Positions 1 through 10,639 of a stretch of 64,000 bases of DNA are shown here, in pieces. This DNA is from Heterobilharzia americana (Eukaryota > Platyhelminthes > Trematoda > Strigeidida > Schistosomatidae), in contig OX104127.1 of the NCBI GenBank assembly GCA_944470555.2, forward strand, positions 134,806,786-134,870,785, given 5' to 3'. The position numbers and the translations under genes were made by a program. How positions within the stretch are numbered: the first letter of the stretch is position 1; each line of letters starts with the position of its first letter. The notes under the pieces were generated by a model. That model had not been told where the DNA came from and made no database searches. It saw nothing but the letters and a program-made list of their open reading frames with translations.

Positions 1-1240
1 GCAACTTAGTTATATTTAAGGCCTAATGAATTAATTACCGCAACTATATTTGATTTTGGATTTTCCACTTAAGAGGAAAGTTACTCAGCATCTAGATGTG
101 TCCTTTATTTTAACCGGGGCATCTTATTTCACTATTCTGAAGTGAATGAACGTTGTTAGACAATCACGAATAAGGCAGTCAATATGAACCTCAGCAGTCT
201 TGGTATGAAAGTTATTTTGATTACAAACTAAGAGCTTAAACCCTTAACTTCGTAGCTTCGATTACCATTTTAGATTAATTGCTCTTTTTTATGTGATTTC
301 TGTCGTCAATACCTCCAAATAATAATGTACTTCGTACCTATTCTTTTATGACTTACTATTCCGTTATGATTCACAACTATTTTATGGTTGTTCCATTGTC
401 TCAGACTGATCGGATCACGTGTAGATGAATTCAACCCAGTCCTACCTAGAAATGCGCTTCTTGTTGCCAGTAGCAGTGATTATATCAAGTAAGTTCAAAA
501 TTTGTGATATTACGTTTCGCTTTTATCTTATGTCTAACAGTGAAACAAGGAACGCTTCTAGCGGCATGCCTTAGATTTTTAGTTTTAAACAATACTAATA
601 CGCATGTTCGACAAATCGAAATGAAAATAATTCACCTAAACTTTCGTGATTCCCGCTGTAACTTGCATATCTGTAATGGTAATCGATGCGCTTAAAGGCT
701 TAGTTGAAATGATCTCTAGCCCATTCATATTTTTCTCGTAAGGCATGTCTGTTGGTTCGAAATTCGAATTGGGTTTTTTTTTTCACCTTTGGTCATCACT
801 ACTTATCACAACAACAATTTGTCAGATCATGGCTACGTCAGCTAGTTTTCTTGATGAAAACTGAAGGGATATGAAATTCTCCGAATATGGGAAGAAAGGA
901 TATTTTGATGCTGTGTTTCGATAGAACAACTTTGAAGCTGATGTTAAAAGAAGAACAACAAGTGTGTGTGAAAAAGCAACAAATCAAATTTTTTGTGATT
1001 AGATCATTCTTTTTATTAACTAGGCCCCTCAGTTCACTTCAGAGAATTTGAAACACAGCAGAATACTAATAATATATGGTAATGTATAGAATGAAACAAT
1101 AAAGGTTATCTCATAAAATCAATACTCATTAGGTGAATCGAGACTTTTTCCCATTGTGGTGATGAATAAAAATTGAGCATCTTTTGTTGGTTTCATTTCG
1201 AAGATAGTTAAATCGCTAAAACGTTATTGATCAGGAAGTA
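1..1240. other. no recognisable gene or repeat
   Basis: A+T-rich sequence with short scattered open frames only. The 63-codon frame at 504-695 has no recognisable domain, no exon-like flanks and no repeat match elsewhere in the window, so I left it out. Confidence 0.5.
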
Positions 1241-1303
1241 ACATCAGTTAGAGAACCATTGAAAACCTTGGAGTAGTGGATGGCTGTCTATCTTGTTACG
1301 AGA
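1241..1303 (-). repeat. SINE-A 3' part, left arm of inverted pair
   Basis: Reading the minus strand gives the SINE-A tail: the stretch around the ribozyme (decayed), then the conserved CCAAGGTTTTCAATGG-type block and the end of the unit. It stops at about 1303, where the plus-strand copy begins, so the two copies lie head to head. The arm is diverged, so the ribozyme core cannot be read in it. Confidence 0.7.
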
Positions 1304-1495
1304 TATGATGAAACCTGAAGGTCCCGAGTTCGATCCCTAGCTGGATCACATGTGCGTACTGATGAGAAGCTCCTTACCGGATGAAACAGATATTCAATGC
1401 TCCTGGGTTTTTAATGGTTCTCAAAATGATGTTATTCCATAATGAATACCAACTTAAAATTTAAACCTCTATTAAACTTAAAACAGATAAATTTT
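1304..1495 (+). repeat. SINE-A copy (tRNA-like head, hammerhead, tail), right arm
   Basis: The plus-strand copy has a Pol III B-box-like segment (GAGTTCGATCCC near 1326), then a diverged hammerhead block and the conserved tail. The tail runs without a clear break towards a second plus-strand unit, so this copy and the next form a head-to-tail dimer. The A-box region has been lost at the inverted junction. Confidence 0.75.
1351..1412 (+). ncRNA. decayed hammerhead ribozyme of SINE-A
   Basis: The core CTGATGA is at 1359-1365 and GATGAAAC follows after a short imperfect stem II (GCTCC with CCGGA). Compared with the better copy at 1836-1881, the stem I side next to the core has collapsed and the cleavage-site segment reads ATTC instead of GTC. 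It was probably once a ribozyme and is now unlikely to cleave. Confidence 0.55.
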
Positions 1496-1499
1496 TTAT

Positions 1500-1945
1500 C
1501 CAACTGATGTCAGTCTTCGATGAATAACAACTTGAAATATTCCCAAATCTCCACAACCCCCTCAAAATTTAATTGAACTAGTGCTCGTTGGTGACTAGCT
1601 TCGAGAAGTATTCCCGAAGTTCCAATGACAAGTCGTGACCGGTGGAGTCAAAGCCTGATGGCCGTGAGGATAAATACTCAACGATGACATTGGGTGGCGG
1701 TTTGCGCTATATCGTGAGCTAACAGAAGTTGGAAATATGGAGCATTGGATTGTGACCCAGTGGCTCAATGGTAACGCGCTGGTCGCGGAACCTGGAGGTC
1801 GCGGGTTCGATCCCTGCTAGTGGGGTCGTGGGTGCGCACTGCTGAGGAGTCCCATACTAGGACGAAACAGCTGTCCAGTGCTCCCAGGTTTCCTTTGTTC
1901 CTCCAACTGATGTCAGTCTTCGATGAATAATCATTTTACTCCACA
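1500..1945 (+). repeat. SINE-A full unit with A and B boxes and hammerhead
   Basis: Unit order on the plus strand: tail block shared with the preceding copy (CTGATGTCAGTCTTCGATGA near 1503 and again near 1906), a body of about 200 bases, a tRNA-like head with A-box-like TGGCTCAATGGTAACG and B box GGGTTCGATCCC, then the hammerhead and tail. The tail repeating at about 403 bases and the ribozyme core at 483 bases shows that units are joined head to tail. The layout matches the schistosome Sm-alpha class of tRNA-derived, ribozyme-bearing SINEs. Length, order and ribozyme are seen; the family name is from established knowledge. Confidence 0.85.
1836..1881 (+). ncRNA. hammerhead ribozyme, intact core (SINE-A)
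   Basis: All conserved parts of a type I hammerhead are present in order. Stem I is GCACTG (1836-1841) with CAGTGC (1876-1881), six perfect pairs. The core is CTGAGGA (1842-1848), which fits CUGANGA. Stem II is GTCC (1849-1852) with GGAC (1860-1863) and a 7-base loop. GAAA lies at 1864-1867. Stem III is the short self-complementary ACAGCTGT (1867-1874), followed by C1875, so predicted cleavage falls between 1875 and 1876. Such a short stem III is typical of schistosome SINE ribozymes and may need a dimeric partner. Activity is inferred, not shown. Confidence 0.88.
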
Positions 1946-3360
1946 CTACTTATAACTTAACAATCACTTTTTTCCGACAATAATAAAAGAAATAGAATTA
2001 TCAGTGATAAATTATTTGAAGTCCTTGAGAGAAGAAATAGATGCCTTTCTTTAAGAACAAAGGAAACAGTAAACAAACACAACAGCATTCGAAAGTGCAA
2101 GGTATATCAAAACACGGAAGACATAGGTTGAAGAGATGTGATTTAAAATTATCAACAGAAAAAGAATTTCAGTTAAATAGGTTAATATTTCATTGTAAAA
2201 AAAATGTATTCAGCAATCTGACAGTTGATACTTGTTTATTTTTATTTTCAGCATACATCTCATCTTGCCATTTCTTGAAACATGAATGCTATTGGAAGAG
2301 GTTGCAATTTTTTCTGGTAAATATGAATAATTATAATAATAATGAGAAACGCAGCAGATATAAGGGTAGAAAAAGCTCTTTTTGAAAAAAAGAATTTGTA
2401 TTTTGTTTGTCTTCTCGTATTTTGTCTTGTTATCACTCTCAGTTTTTACCACTCATTTATAAATAACCATTTCGCCTTCCTGTTCTTTCCAGTTTGTTTC
2501 GCATAAATTAATGATTATCCTAAGAAAACACAAGGCGAAATATACAGACGATCTTATCACTGCGTTCTATTGTTTATTTTTATACAGGGAGTACAGCCCT
2601 ACCACCCTGTAGTTCTTTCCTTCTTCTGCTGTCATTTGATCACCTACTCACTCATGTAAACACTGTTTACAAGTTAATAAAATATTTTTTCCTAATCACG
2701 CTTACTGTTTCGGTTAATAATTATTTATTGTCTTTAAAGGGGAAATAAACGGAGTTTTTTCGTCGTTGTGTTTCTTTTGGTGGGTAGGAAGAAGTTACCG
2801 GGTATTTTTAGTTTTAAACTAGTTTTATTGTCTACTGGTTTATTTATACCCATCAATTAATATTTCTACAGGATTATATGCGACTACAAGAGCAAAATTC
2901 CATTGAAACAAAAAATACTTTTCCATTTATAACTTTTTTGATTTGTTCACTTTTCTTTCGGTATCCCACTTTTTTCAACAAAATTTGTAGTTGAATGAAA
3001 GAATGGACTAAAAAGAGCGACGATGGCTCCAATGTGAAAATGTTTTTTTTCAGAAAAGTATCCTTTCTCAAAGCTAAGAACCTGTAGGTGTTCATGATGA
3101 AATAAAACACCAAGGACAATATCTAACATGAATGACCTTGTATGTTAGTCATATTCAGGACAGGCCACTCCTACTTTACTGAATACATAGCAGGGATTCA
3201 AGCTTCTTGACTGCTCTTTTCTAATATTTAGTGTATCTTCCCTCTGGAACAAAAATAATTGTTATGTTGTACCACTTGGTGTTCTTATTCACGACAGAAT
3301 AGCCTCAAGAGTGAGTTCTTCGAACAAGAAATATAACGGTTTGGTTTTTCTTTTGCAGCT
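1946..3360. other. A+T-rich, no assigned gene
   Basis: The longest frame, 2041-2385 (+), starts with ATG and encodes 114 basic residues with no domain I know. Inside it a good splice acceptor (TTTATTTTTATTTTCAG ending at 2251) and a donor-like GTAAAT near 2316 bound about 64 bases, so a small exon is possible but unproven. Nothing else is recognisable. Confidence 0.4.
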
Positions 3361-3379
3361 TCTCTGATTTAGGCCATTA

Positions 3380-4240
3380 TTAGTCTTGATAAAAGTAGGA
3401 AGTATCATGCATAGTCGAAGACTGGGTCTCGTGCTAGTCTCAAATTGGCAGTTGGGTGTGTTGATCGTCTTCTACGCAAGCGTACAAGTACTAGATAGAA
3501 AAAGTTACCTCGATACGATCTTTCCACTAATAAGTTTTTCAAAGTCTATCGCAGGGAAATTATGGTCAAGGTTGTGGTACTTTCTAAACGTTTAAACCTT
3601 GACAAGGAACTTTACTAGTAAATTTTAACAAACAGAACCCTTGGAACCTCGCAAACATGATGACAGTCGGTGGTCACTCTCTTGATAACTTTATGTGCAT
3701 TAATGCCTTAGGATCTGCATTCCCACTCAGATTTTTTGGACTCGCACACCATGCTGGTAGTCGCATTTTACATGCCGACGGTTGTGAAAGTGATAAACTT
3801 GACCGCATCATCAATAAATTTACACCTCTTATTTGTCAGTATTGGCAAGGTTGTAGCAACGCGTAATAATCTCTTCGTTGAATCGCCGGACCTGAAGAAA
3901 GTATGGACTGATGACGTAACTGACAATAAGATCGCGGCGCCAGATGTTGATAATCCTGATAATCACTGATGGTCACCACTGTCTGATGATACCGTCACTG
4001 AAGGCGCTAAAGCTGAAGTTGAATGACCAGCTGGAGAAGAAAAAAGATATCCCAAAACTGTACGCTTGTTAACTAGGGCTGAAGAAACTGACACTACCAA
4101 GCCATATTAACCTAAAACCGATCAATCTGCTGCTTGTTTACTTCCATCTAATAAAACAGAATGTGAAGATTTAGAAGGCTTGATGGGACCACATATCTTG
4201 AAGGGGGCAAAATTCGTAGCTAATCGAAAACCCCGCTAAC
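3380..4240 (+). pseudogene. relic ORF(s), unrecognised
   Basis: Open frames run almost end to end on the plus strand: 3386-3595, 3657-3866, and a third frame from 3736 that can be read to about 4240 with only three stops in about 165 codons. That is far fewer than expected in such A+T-rich DNA. The last frame encodes a hydrophilic, Asp/Glu/Lys-rich segment (for example DLKKVWTDDVTDNK and GLMGPHILKGAKF). I do not recognise the family. The frame changes between segments suggest an old coding sequence broken by indels, such as a retroelement gag-like or transposase region, or a processed pseudogene. Exons of a real gene are less likely because no matched splice sites were evident. Confidence 0.35.
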
Positions 4241-4249
4241 AATCAGCAC

Positions 4250-6640
4250 ATATAAACCAATATAAAGAAAGCAGCTGTTTATTGAACTTCTCTTCTGGAA
4301 CAATAAATTAAGACAATAAATTAACCGATAATAATTAACACGAGTAAACAGCACAACAAAGATCTGAATCCACATACGCTTATTTCGGTACGTGTACACA
4401 TTTATCATCAGGATCAGCCTACCGAATTCTTCAGCTGATACGATAGTACTACTATAATGTCATTACTGGTAAGAATTCTGTTGGTGTTTGAAAGCTTTTT
4501 CTGAGAGAGGTCCTCCCTCCTGTTACTATAAAAGGACCAACGATAAAAATGACAGTTGTTTTTTTCAAGAAACTGTGTAAATATGGTGTTTTACCTATTG
4601 TTTGTTAACATGAATCTGCCAAAAAAAGGATACGAAGATGTATGTTTCAAATTATTTTGGAGGATATATAGGTCCATTAAGAAGAAAGTTTCAACCACAT
4701 TTTACTAACCAGGAGAAATTAATCAAGTTGAACATATAGATGAAACATAGCAAACAGCAATACAATGATAATACAAACTTCAACATTTTACTTAGAGAAA
4801 TAACTTCTGTTTATGTTTTCTTTTGTATTACCAAAAAGAAGTTTATTCCATTTCTTTCCTTTTTCATCGAAAATCTCATGGATGATAGCATCATGGACAA
4901 TACCTTATAGTTTTCATGCAAAAAATTATATATGATTTGGAGCAGACTTCATATGATAACTTACCTAAGCTGTAGAACTGAAGATTTATGGAAAATAAGG
5001 ACTTCAAGGTCTAGTTATCATGGTTACCAAATTGTTGTGATTTAATTTTAAATAGTAAATGTTATCAAAGAGAACTCATTAACAGCCTACTCATATCGAG
5101 GTGTAACAATAAAAGAATTTCACCCTGTACTATTCGGTTAAACTTATGAACTAGTGTAATTCAGAGAGTTCTAAAATGATCAGATTCAAGAATTAATGAA
5201 TAAAAGTAAAGCAGCAGGCCTCAGTTGTAACGTCACTGAGTACAATACTGAGTATCGCAGATTTGGACTTCATTGTGGACCCCATTTCCCTTGAGACCTT
5301 AGGTATACCATTCTGATGAATGCCAACAAGTACGAAGTTTAAGTTGATCAGCGCTTCCTGCCAATCTCCTCTGGCCAGCTAATATCTATCAAAGTGTACC
5401 ATAATCGTGCACCATGCTACAATTAGTAGAAATCGGTCAGCATTAGGGATTAGGCATCATTGCCACTTTCTGAATTCTTTTTATTTGCGATTGAACAAAA
5501 TTTTTTGAGGAAAAACACAAATCTTAATCACAATCTACTCATGTTCTGAAAAATATCAGCCACAAGTTTAGAATAATCAATAAAATGATACTAAGACAAG
5601 AAAAAAATTGGATCTTATCCAAGTAAAAACTTGAAGGAAATGTGAAGTTAAATCTTTTCAAAAAATCTTTCCAGTGAATTAAGTTTTGGTATAACTTATA
5701 GCGTTTGTGAACTGAAAAATTTCTTCCATTTATAGAAGCTCAATTAGTAATTTTTGCTGGCTGTAGGTTCGTTCCATTTAGTATGAAGTATCTCGTGAAG
5801 TTATCCTTGGCCTACCTAGCTTACAGATTACTAAAGCTTACTATTGTTCAGGAAAATAAATAGATCTTACTATTGAGCTGCATTATTGGGACATGATAGA
5901 CATTTTCTTACAGAGAATGAACATTCAAAATGGTGGGGTTCATTCATTTCAAAACAACAATTTAAACAATATAATGATCTTCAGCCTTCCTGTTCGCACT
6001 TAAGCGAATACTTTGCCAAAGAAAAACAATCCATGAGACTCAGAATCAGACCAGTAGCTTGTGACGTGCCTGACGAGTAAATAGCAAAAGTAGGATGAAA
6101 GTTTTATCCAGTGTTAAATCTAACCCGTTGATCTTCAGCATTGTTGAAGGCTTTTTTCTCTTAACCCAACTCCGATTCGTTCAGATTTCAACATAAGTGT
6201 GAATCAGAGATTTAACTTTGTCATGTGACTTGTATTTGAAACGCTACCATCTGCGACTATTTCATAAGTGTTTATTCAGTTATACGAAAGCGAAAAAGAA
6301 GTTGCAACGAAGATAATTATCCTTTCGACGGCTCATTTTCATAGCTGTACATCCGTAAGTGTATAAGTGATATGGCAGAATGTTGCAGACAGGTTCCCGA
6401 TCTAAGGTCAAAGCGAACCAACAGATGTACACAAGAAATAAAACGAAACGGAGTAACATAAAAATGGCGATATAATTTCTTGATAAGATTGATGAGAATG
6501 TATTGAACACTGGGATTTAATATCTGGAAAAAATAAATACACCAAAACAAAATGATAAAATGCAAAAATGAAGCATAAACAGAGGTCCAAAGAATCTGTT
6601 TAATGCCACGATCAAAGGAGTGTTTGTACACGTTTTTAAA
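4250..6640. other. no recognisable gene or repeat
   Basis: A+T-rich sequence with short frames at 4220-4408 (-) and 5886-6080 (+) that show no domain. No copy of the SINE, PLE or LINE families described here was seen. Confidence 0.45.
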
Positions 6641-6647
6641 AAAATAC

Positions 6648-6824
6648 GAAACTGTGATTTGAAGTTGAACTGCTAAAGCTCCAGCTGTACATAAGTGTCT
6701 AATGCTCATCTGTTCTGAATTGTCTGGTTGAATTTTCAAAGTTTCGAAAGGAGCCAGATATCCACATTCTACGAGGTATTCAACGATGGAGCTAAGGAAA
6801 TTATACAAAGTAGCCTCTTGAAAG
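6648..6824 (-). CDS. candidate internal exon, function unknown
   Basis: This is the best start of the longest open frame in the window (163 codons without a stop, 6317-6808, minus). On the minus strand an acceptor-like CTAACAG precedes 6824. From there the reading is FQEATLYNFLSSIVEYLVEC and then a balanced, protein-like segment (LAPFETLKIQPDNSEQ, RHLCTAGALAVQLQ). It ends at a GTATTT donor-like site at 6647-6642. Past that point the frame becomes rich in Phe, Ile and Tyr, as expected for translated intron. The part inside the putative exon looks like an alpha-helical protein, but I recognise no family. It could also be a chance frame; the donor is weak. Confidence 0.33.
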
Positions 6825-7636
6825 CTGTTAGGTCAGTTTTTTCAGCATTCTAATTGGATTAGGGTTATAATCATTTAGGTCATCTTGATCTACGTAAAAT
6901 ACTTATATTTTGTAAGAAACATTTCTCAATATTTGGAAGCTTAAAGTTTTAACCTACAGTTTAACAATTAGTTTTACTTTATGGAAGAGCAAGTGAACGT
7001 AAGAATAAAACAATTAGATACGTTCTGTTAATACTGCTCTACTATCATATACAGTATGCTTATTTTGCATACTTACAGAAGTATGCTATCTCATATTTTA
7101 GGAAACGTTTATCGTCATGGAACAAACAGTTATTCATTAGTTATTTAAACCATTCGAACAACGGTATAGGAATAAAGATCTCGAACGCTGTTTGAAGAGA
7201 AGTATTTTTCAGACTGCAAGTTACCATGACTTGAGTGTCCGATATGTTGCATTAATGCTTTGTGACGACCAAGTAAGACAGTTGTTTTAAAATGTTATGG
7301 ATATGTGAAAGAACTTTTAGAATTGCCTACTATGAAGACTACTTGTTATTAGTGAATTAGTTATTGATAAGCAGCTTGATAAACATGCATTTATTGAAAG
7401 ATTGAACTTTAAATAGTATTTTAGTCAAAAGTGAGGTGCAAGAGAATATTTTCTTGACTAAGGTGAATTCATTCATATGTATATATCAACAATGACTGAG
7501 TGAAAAGTTTATTAAGACTCATTTTCTGACCTGACTTTGTCGTTTTTACGCAACACCAATAACTTTGCAGAAGTACATAATATAAGGTGAACAATCAGCA
7601 GAGAAAATTTTTCCTTTGTGTGATTGCTGACCATAC

Positions 7637-7772
7637 GGCAAGCACATTCTGATCGAAACTGCATTGAACTTTGCCGTACATGAATCCAAATGTCGCCATT
7701 TCCGTGGAAATGTATCACTTCCCTCAGTATAATTTCCATGAATTTAACCAAGTAGTATTTTCCTAGACTTGC
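7637..7772 (-). CDS. candidate internal exon, function unknown
   Basis: On the minus strand a pyrimidine-containing acceptor (TTAATCTCATTTCATAG) ends at 7773. The frame that follows is ASLGKYYLVKFMEIILREVI, then HFHGNGDIWIHVRQSS and FRSECA, up to a GTATGG donor-like site at 7636-7631. The composition is protein-like and unlike the neighbouring DNA. If real it could belong to the same minus-strand transcript as the candidate at 6648-6824, lying upstream of it. No family recognised; the exon length, about 136 bases, is ordinary. Confidence 0.3.
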
Positions 7773-7789
7773 CTATGAAATGAGATTAA

Positions 7790-8825
7790 TGGCGCTGTTG
7801 AGTTTAGACAATGATTATACGAATAAACGATGGTAACTACTTCGCAGACACCGTCATATTCATCTTAAGCTTTGAAAATGAAATCAGCAAATCTACCTAA
7901 TTCTGATGGTGATTTGTGAGTCTGTTTGTAACTCATTCAAACTGCTAATCGGTCAGTGATTAAATTTCTGCTGAACTCATTTTCTTTTATGTACTAGTTC
8001 TCTTTCGTGACTAAATGTTACTTCGGTTAATAAGTATATGATACAAGTAACCAAGGTGTTTGATTTAATCTATACCTATTTTTCCTCACAAACCTCTTTT
8101 ATACCTTCCAGTTATTAGAAGGAGCTTCAGAGTTCAGTAGAAAATTTAAATGCATTAAACAAAGTTATTAACGATTTTAGTATATTGCAGTAAATATTCG
8201 TGACTTTGTAATAGGCTGAATTCTCAACACTACTTATTGCAGAGTTAGTAATATATTAACATTGCATTTGCACATTTTTTTTAAACATATTTTTCTTTCA
8301 AAATCGATTATTTTATAAGCAAACTTCCTATCGAATATTTGACCTATACACAAGGTTTTTATATTTTATGTACATTCACGTTGGAAGCCATTGAGTATTC
8401 GTGCTGCATTAAGATCCTGTGATCATTCACTTAGTTCACAAACGAAGTTTAAAAATAGGTTCAATACATTGCTTGGCACTTAGCAAGGAATTAGTTGACA
8501 GATGTTATTATGCGTCTTAGATTTGTACGAACCAGGCAAATTCATGATGTTATTCAAAGATGTCACCGATGAGATAAGGAAAGATTAAATAATTATCGTA
8601 GGTAATTAGCTTCAAAGCAACAAGAGCATCGTAACCCCCCTACTATGATGTTTTTCGTGAACTGAACACCGCCTTCGTCAGTAAATGCAGATATAGAGAA
8701 ACTGAATTTCTGCATTTCTTAAGTGGATTACGCCTATTGGTCACTATCACTGAGTGTTATGGAATTAGTAGTCATTAAGAATCTTTTTGTTTAACTGAAT
8801 ATAGGTAAATGTCAACGTTGTACAA
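7790..8825. other. no recognisable gene or repeat
   Basis: Only short frames and A+T-rich sequence are visible. Confidence 0.45.
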
Positions 8826-8830
8826 GTTGA

Positions 8831-8895
8831 AGACCTGAGAGCATTCAAGAGCTGTTTCGTGCTGCTATGGAACTCCTTAGCAGACTTCACCCATA
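8831..8895 (-). repeat. SINE-A 3' part with hammerhead, left arm
   Basis: The minus strand reads TCTGCTAAGGAGTTCC, a loop, GCACGAAACAGCTC and the tail block. This is a diverged SINE-A ribozyme with core CTAAGGA. It forms the left, minus-strand arm of another head-to-head pair. Confidence 0.72.
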
Positions 8896-8899
8896 ACCT

Positions 8900-9010
8900 C
8901 TCCAGTGCTCTCACGTTTCCTGTGGTTCTCCAAATGATATCAGTCAATAATGAAAATCAACCTGAAATCAGTTAACAAATCCCTTCAAACCTTTAAATTG
9001 AAAAAACCTT
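8900..9010 (+). repeat. SINE-A tail, right arm
   Basis: The plus-strand arm begins at TCCAGTGCTCTCACG, which corresponds within a base or two to the product that would follow cleavage of the SINE-A hammerhead (GTC then CAGTGCTC). It continues through GGTTCTCCAAATGATATCAG to the A+T-rich tail. The start at the predicted cleavage site may be coincidence, but it is notable. Confidence 0.7.
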
Positions 9011-9014
9011 TTTG

Positions 9015-10060
9015 CTGAAATTTCGGATATCACTGTCTTATCACATTGACTACCTCCTCACGATTCTTATTCCTTTGGGTTTATATTGGAGAGCTATTAA
9101 ATTTTATGTTGCACTGGTGACCAAAATAACGTGTACTTTAATTTAAAATGACTAGATGAACGTTTTTTCCGTTTTTAAAGTCATTTAATCCTATAACCTT
9201 GATTTGTACATATCAGAATAAAAATGAACAAACATAGGATTGTGTGGTAACTTTGAGACAGAGTAAGTGTAAAATGCTTTTGTAGTTAAAAATTATTTCT
9301 TCGAAATATAGAGCTTTACAGTAAAGTGTATCTGTAGTGCCTTTAACACTTTGGGTCCTACATTGTGCTTGTTGCCTTGAATGCATTGGAGATGAGTTAA
9401 ATGACTTTATCTCTGTTGCAATTACGCATATATATGTGATAGGAAGGAGTTGATAGCCAGTCACCTTATTGCCAAAAACTCTTACTGATCATTCGTAGCC
9501 TTTCTGAAAGTAAACTAATTGATTCCACCATAGAATTTTCATTACTAACCATCCTACATAATGTGGCTGTTTGATACGATCAAAATCAAGCGATCATGAA
9601 GGTTACTCTTATGTTCTGTGAAAAGAAGTGTATACAGAGATTGCTTCACAAATAAATCTATGAATACAAATGAAAAGGTGATGAAAAAAGGAGACCCCTT
9701 GAAGTATGTTTTCACTATTACAAGTATGTTGAGAATTGAAGTAATCTTTTAGAACTGAGGCAGTTATCAGATTGAAGAGACCAGTGCTTACCATTTTGTC
9801 GGCGTTTTTTCGAATAAATAATCATTTTTAATTATTATCATAATCTGAAAATAAGATAAACAGATATAATGAGAAGATTATTTTTAGTTATTTTGTTTTG
9901 TTGAATGGAGTGTTTTTTCTTCGTTTAGCCACTATTAGGAAAAAAGGAAAGAATAATTACTGTTTCCCCTTAAATTACAGTAATAATTTCTAAAGAATTC
10001 AGGTGGTTATCATTAGTTGCCTCCATTATTATCACTTTGATCATCTGAGATAGTTGTGGT
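9015..10060. other. no recognisable gene or repeat
   Basis: Short frames at 9213-9464 and 9609-9794 (-) have no recognisable domain. Confidence 0.4.
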
Positions 10061-10067
10061 TTGTCAG

Positions 10068-10243
10068 ACTTTTACTGATACTGAGCGACAGTTTAAGGTG
10101 AAGTAAAAATCAGAGCTACGGGAGTATTTGAACTGACGACCTCCTTGTTAATTACTGTCTTGGTCGCTTACCAACTGACCTACAAAACCTGACAACTGAC
10201 CAGATCTTAATTTCACTTCAATCAAGTCCCAGCTTTTCAGCTA
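10068..10243 (-). repeat. SINE-B copy, left arm of inverted pair
   Basis: The minus strand carries the SINE-B order: the conserved GTGAAATTAAGATCTGGTCA-type block, a tRNA-like head and the CACCTTAAAC tail. It is diverged from the copies at 19.8-20.4 kb but collinear with them. Confidence 0.7.
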
Positions 10244-10425
10244 GTATGAATGCGAACAGATGATAGTAATGCATCACGAATATATATGGGATTCGAGCAA
10301 AACTCAGTGAAATTAAGGTCTAGTCAGCATCTGGAACTCTTGGGTCATTTGGTAAGGCGTTTGACAGGTAATCTGGCGGTCGATGGTTTGAATCCCACCA
10401 CGGCCCAGATGTCCTTATTATATCT
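10244..10425 (+). repeat. SINE-B copy, right arm of inverted pair
   Basis: The plus-strand copy runs through TAATGCATCACGAATATATA, GTGAAATTAAGGTCTAGTC, an A-box-like TGGGTCATTTGGTAAGG and a B box GGTTTGAATCCC, then CACGGCCCAGA. It joins the minus-strand copy directly, so the 5' parts face each other. Confidence 0.75.
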
Positions 10426-10529
10426 TTTATCACCGAGTTGAATTTTCACGTTTATACTTTCATTTCCCATCCTATATCTTACTTTTTATTAGTAAGTTTC
10501 CTAGCCTTGTAACTGGGACGTTTTACTCA

Positions 10530-10630
10530 GTCAACTTTAACTGACGTAGGGTGAGACGATTTGAAGTCTAAATAACGATTTAAGTGTGAAGGTATTTTGT
10601 AGACGCTAACATATACAGACTGTAACAAGC
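10530..10630 (-). mobile_element. PLE fragment, antisense left arm
   Basis: GAGACGATTTGAAGTC and the next 70 bases match 59800-59870, which lies inside a minus-strand PLE between its RT and endonuclease parts. Here the same strand relation means the fragment is antisense to the PLE copy starting about 10 bases further right. The PLE therefore also shows the head-to-head arrangement. Confidence 0.55.
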
Positions 10631-10639
10631 AGAAGTCGC

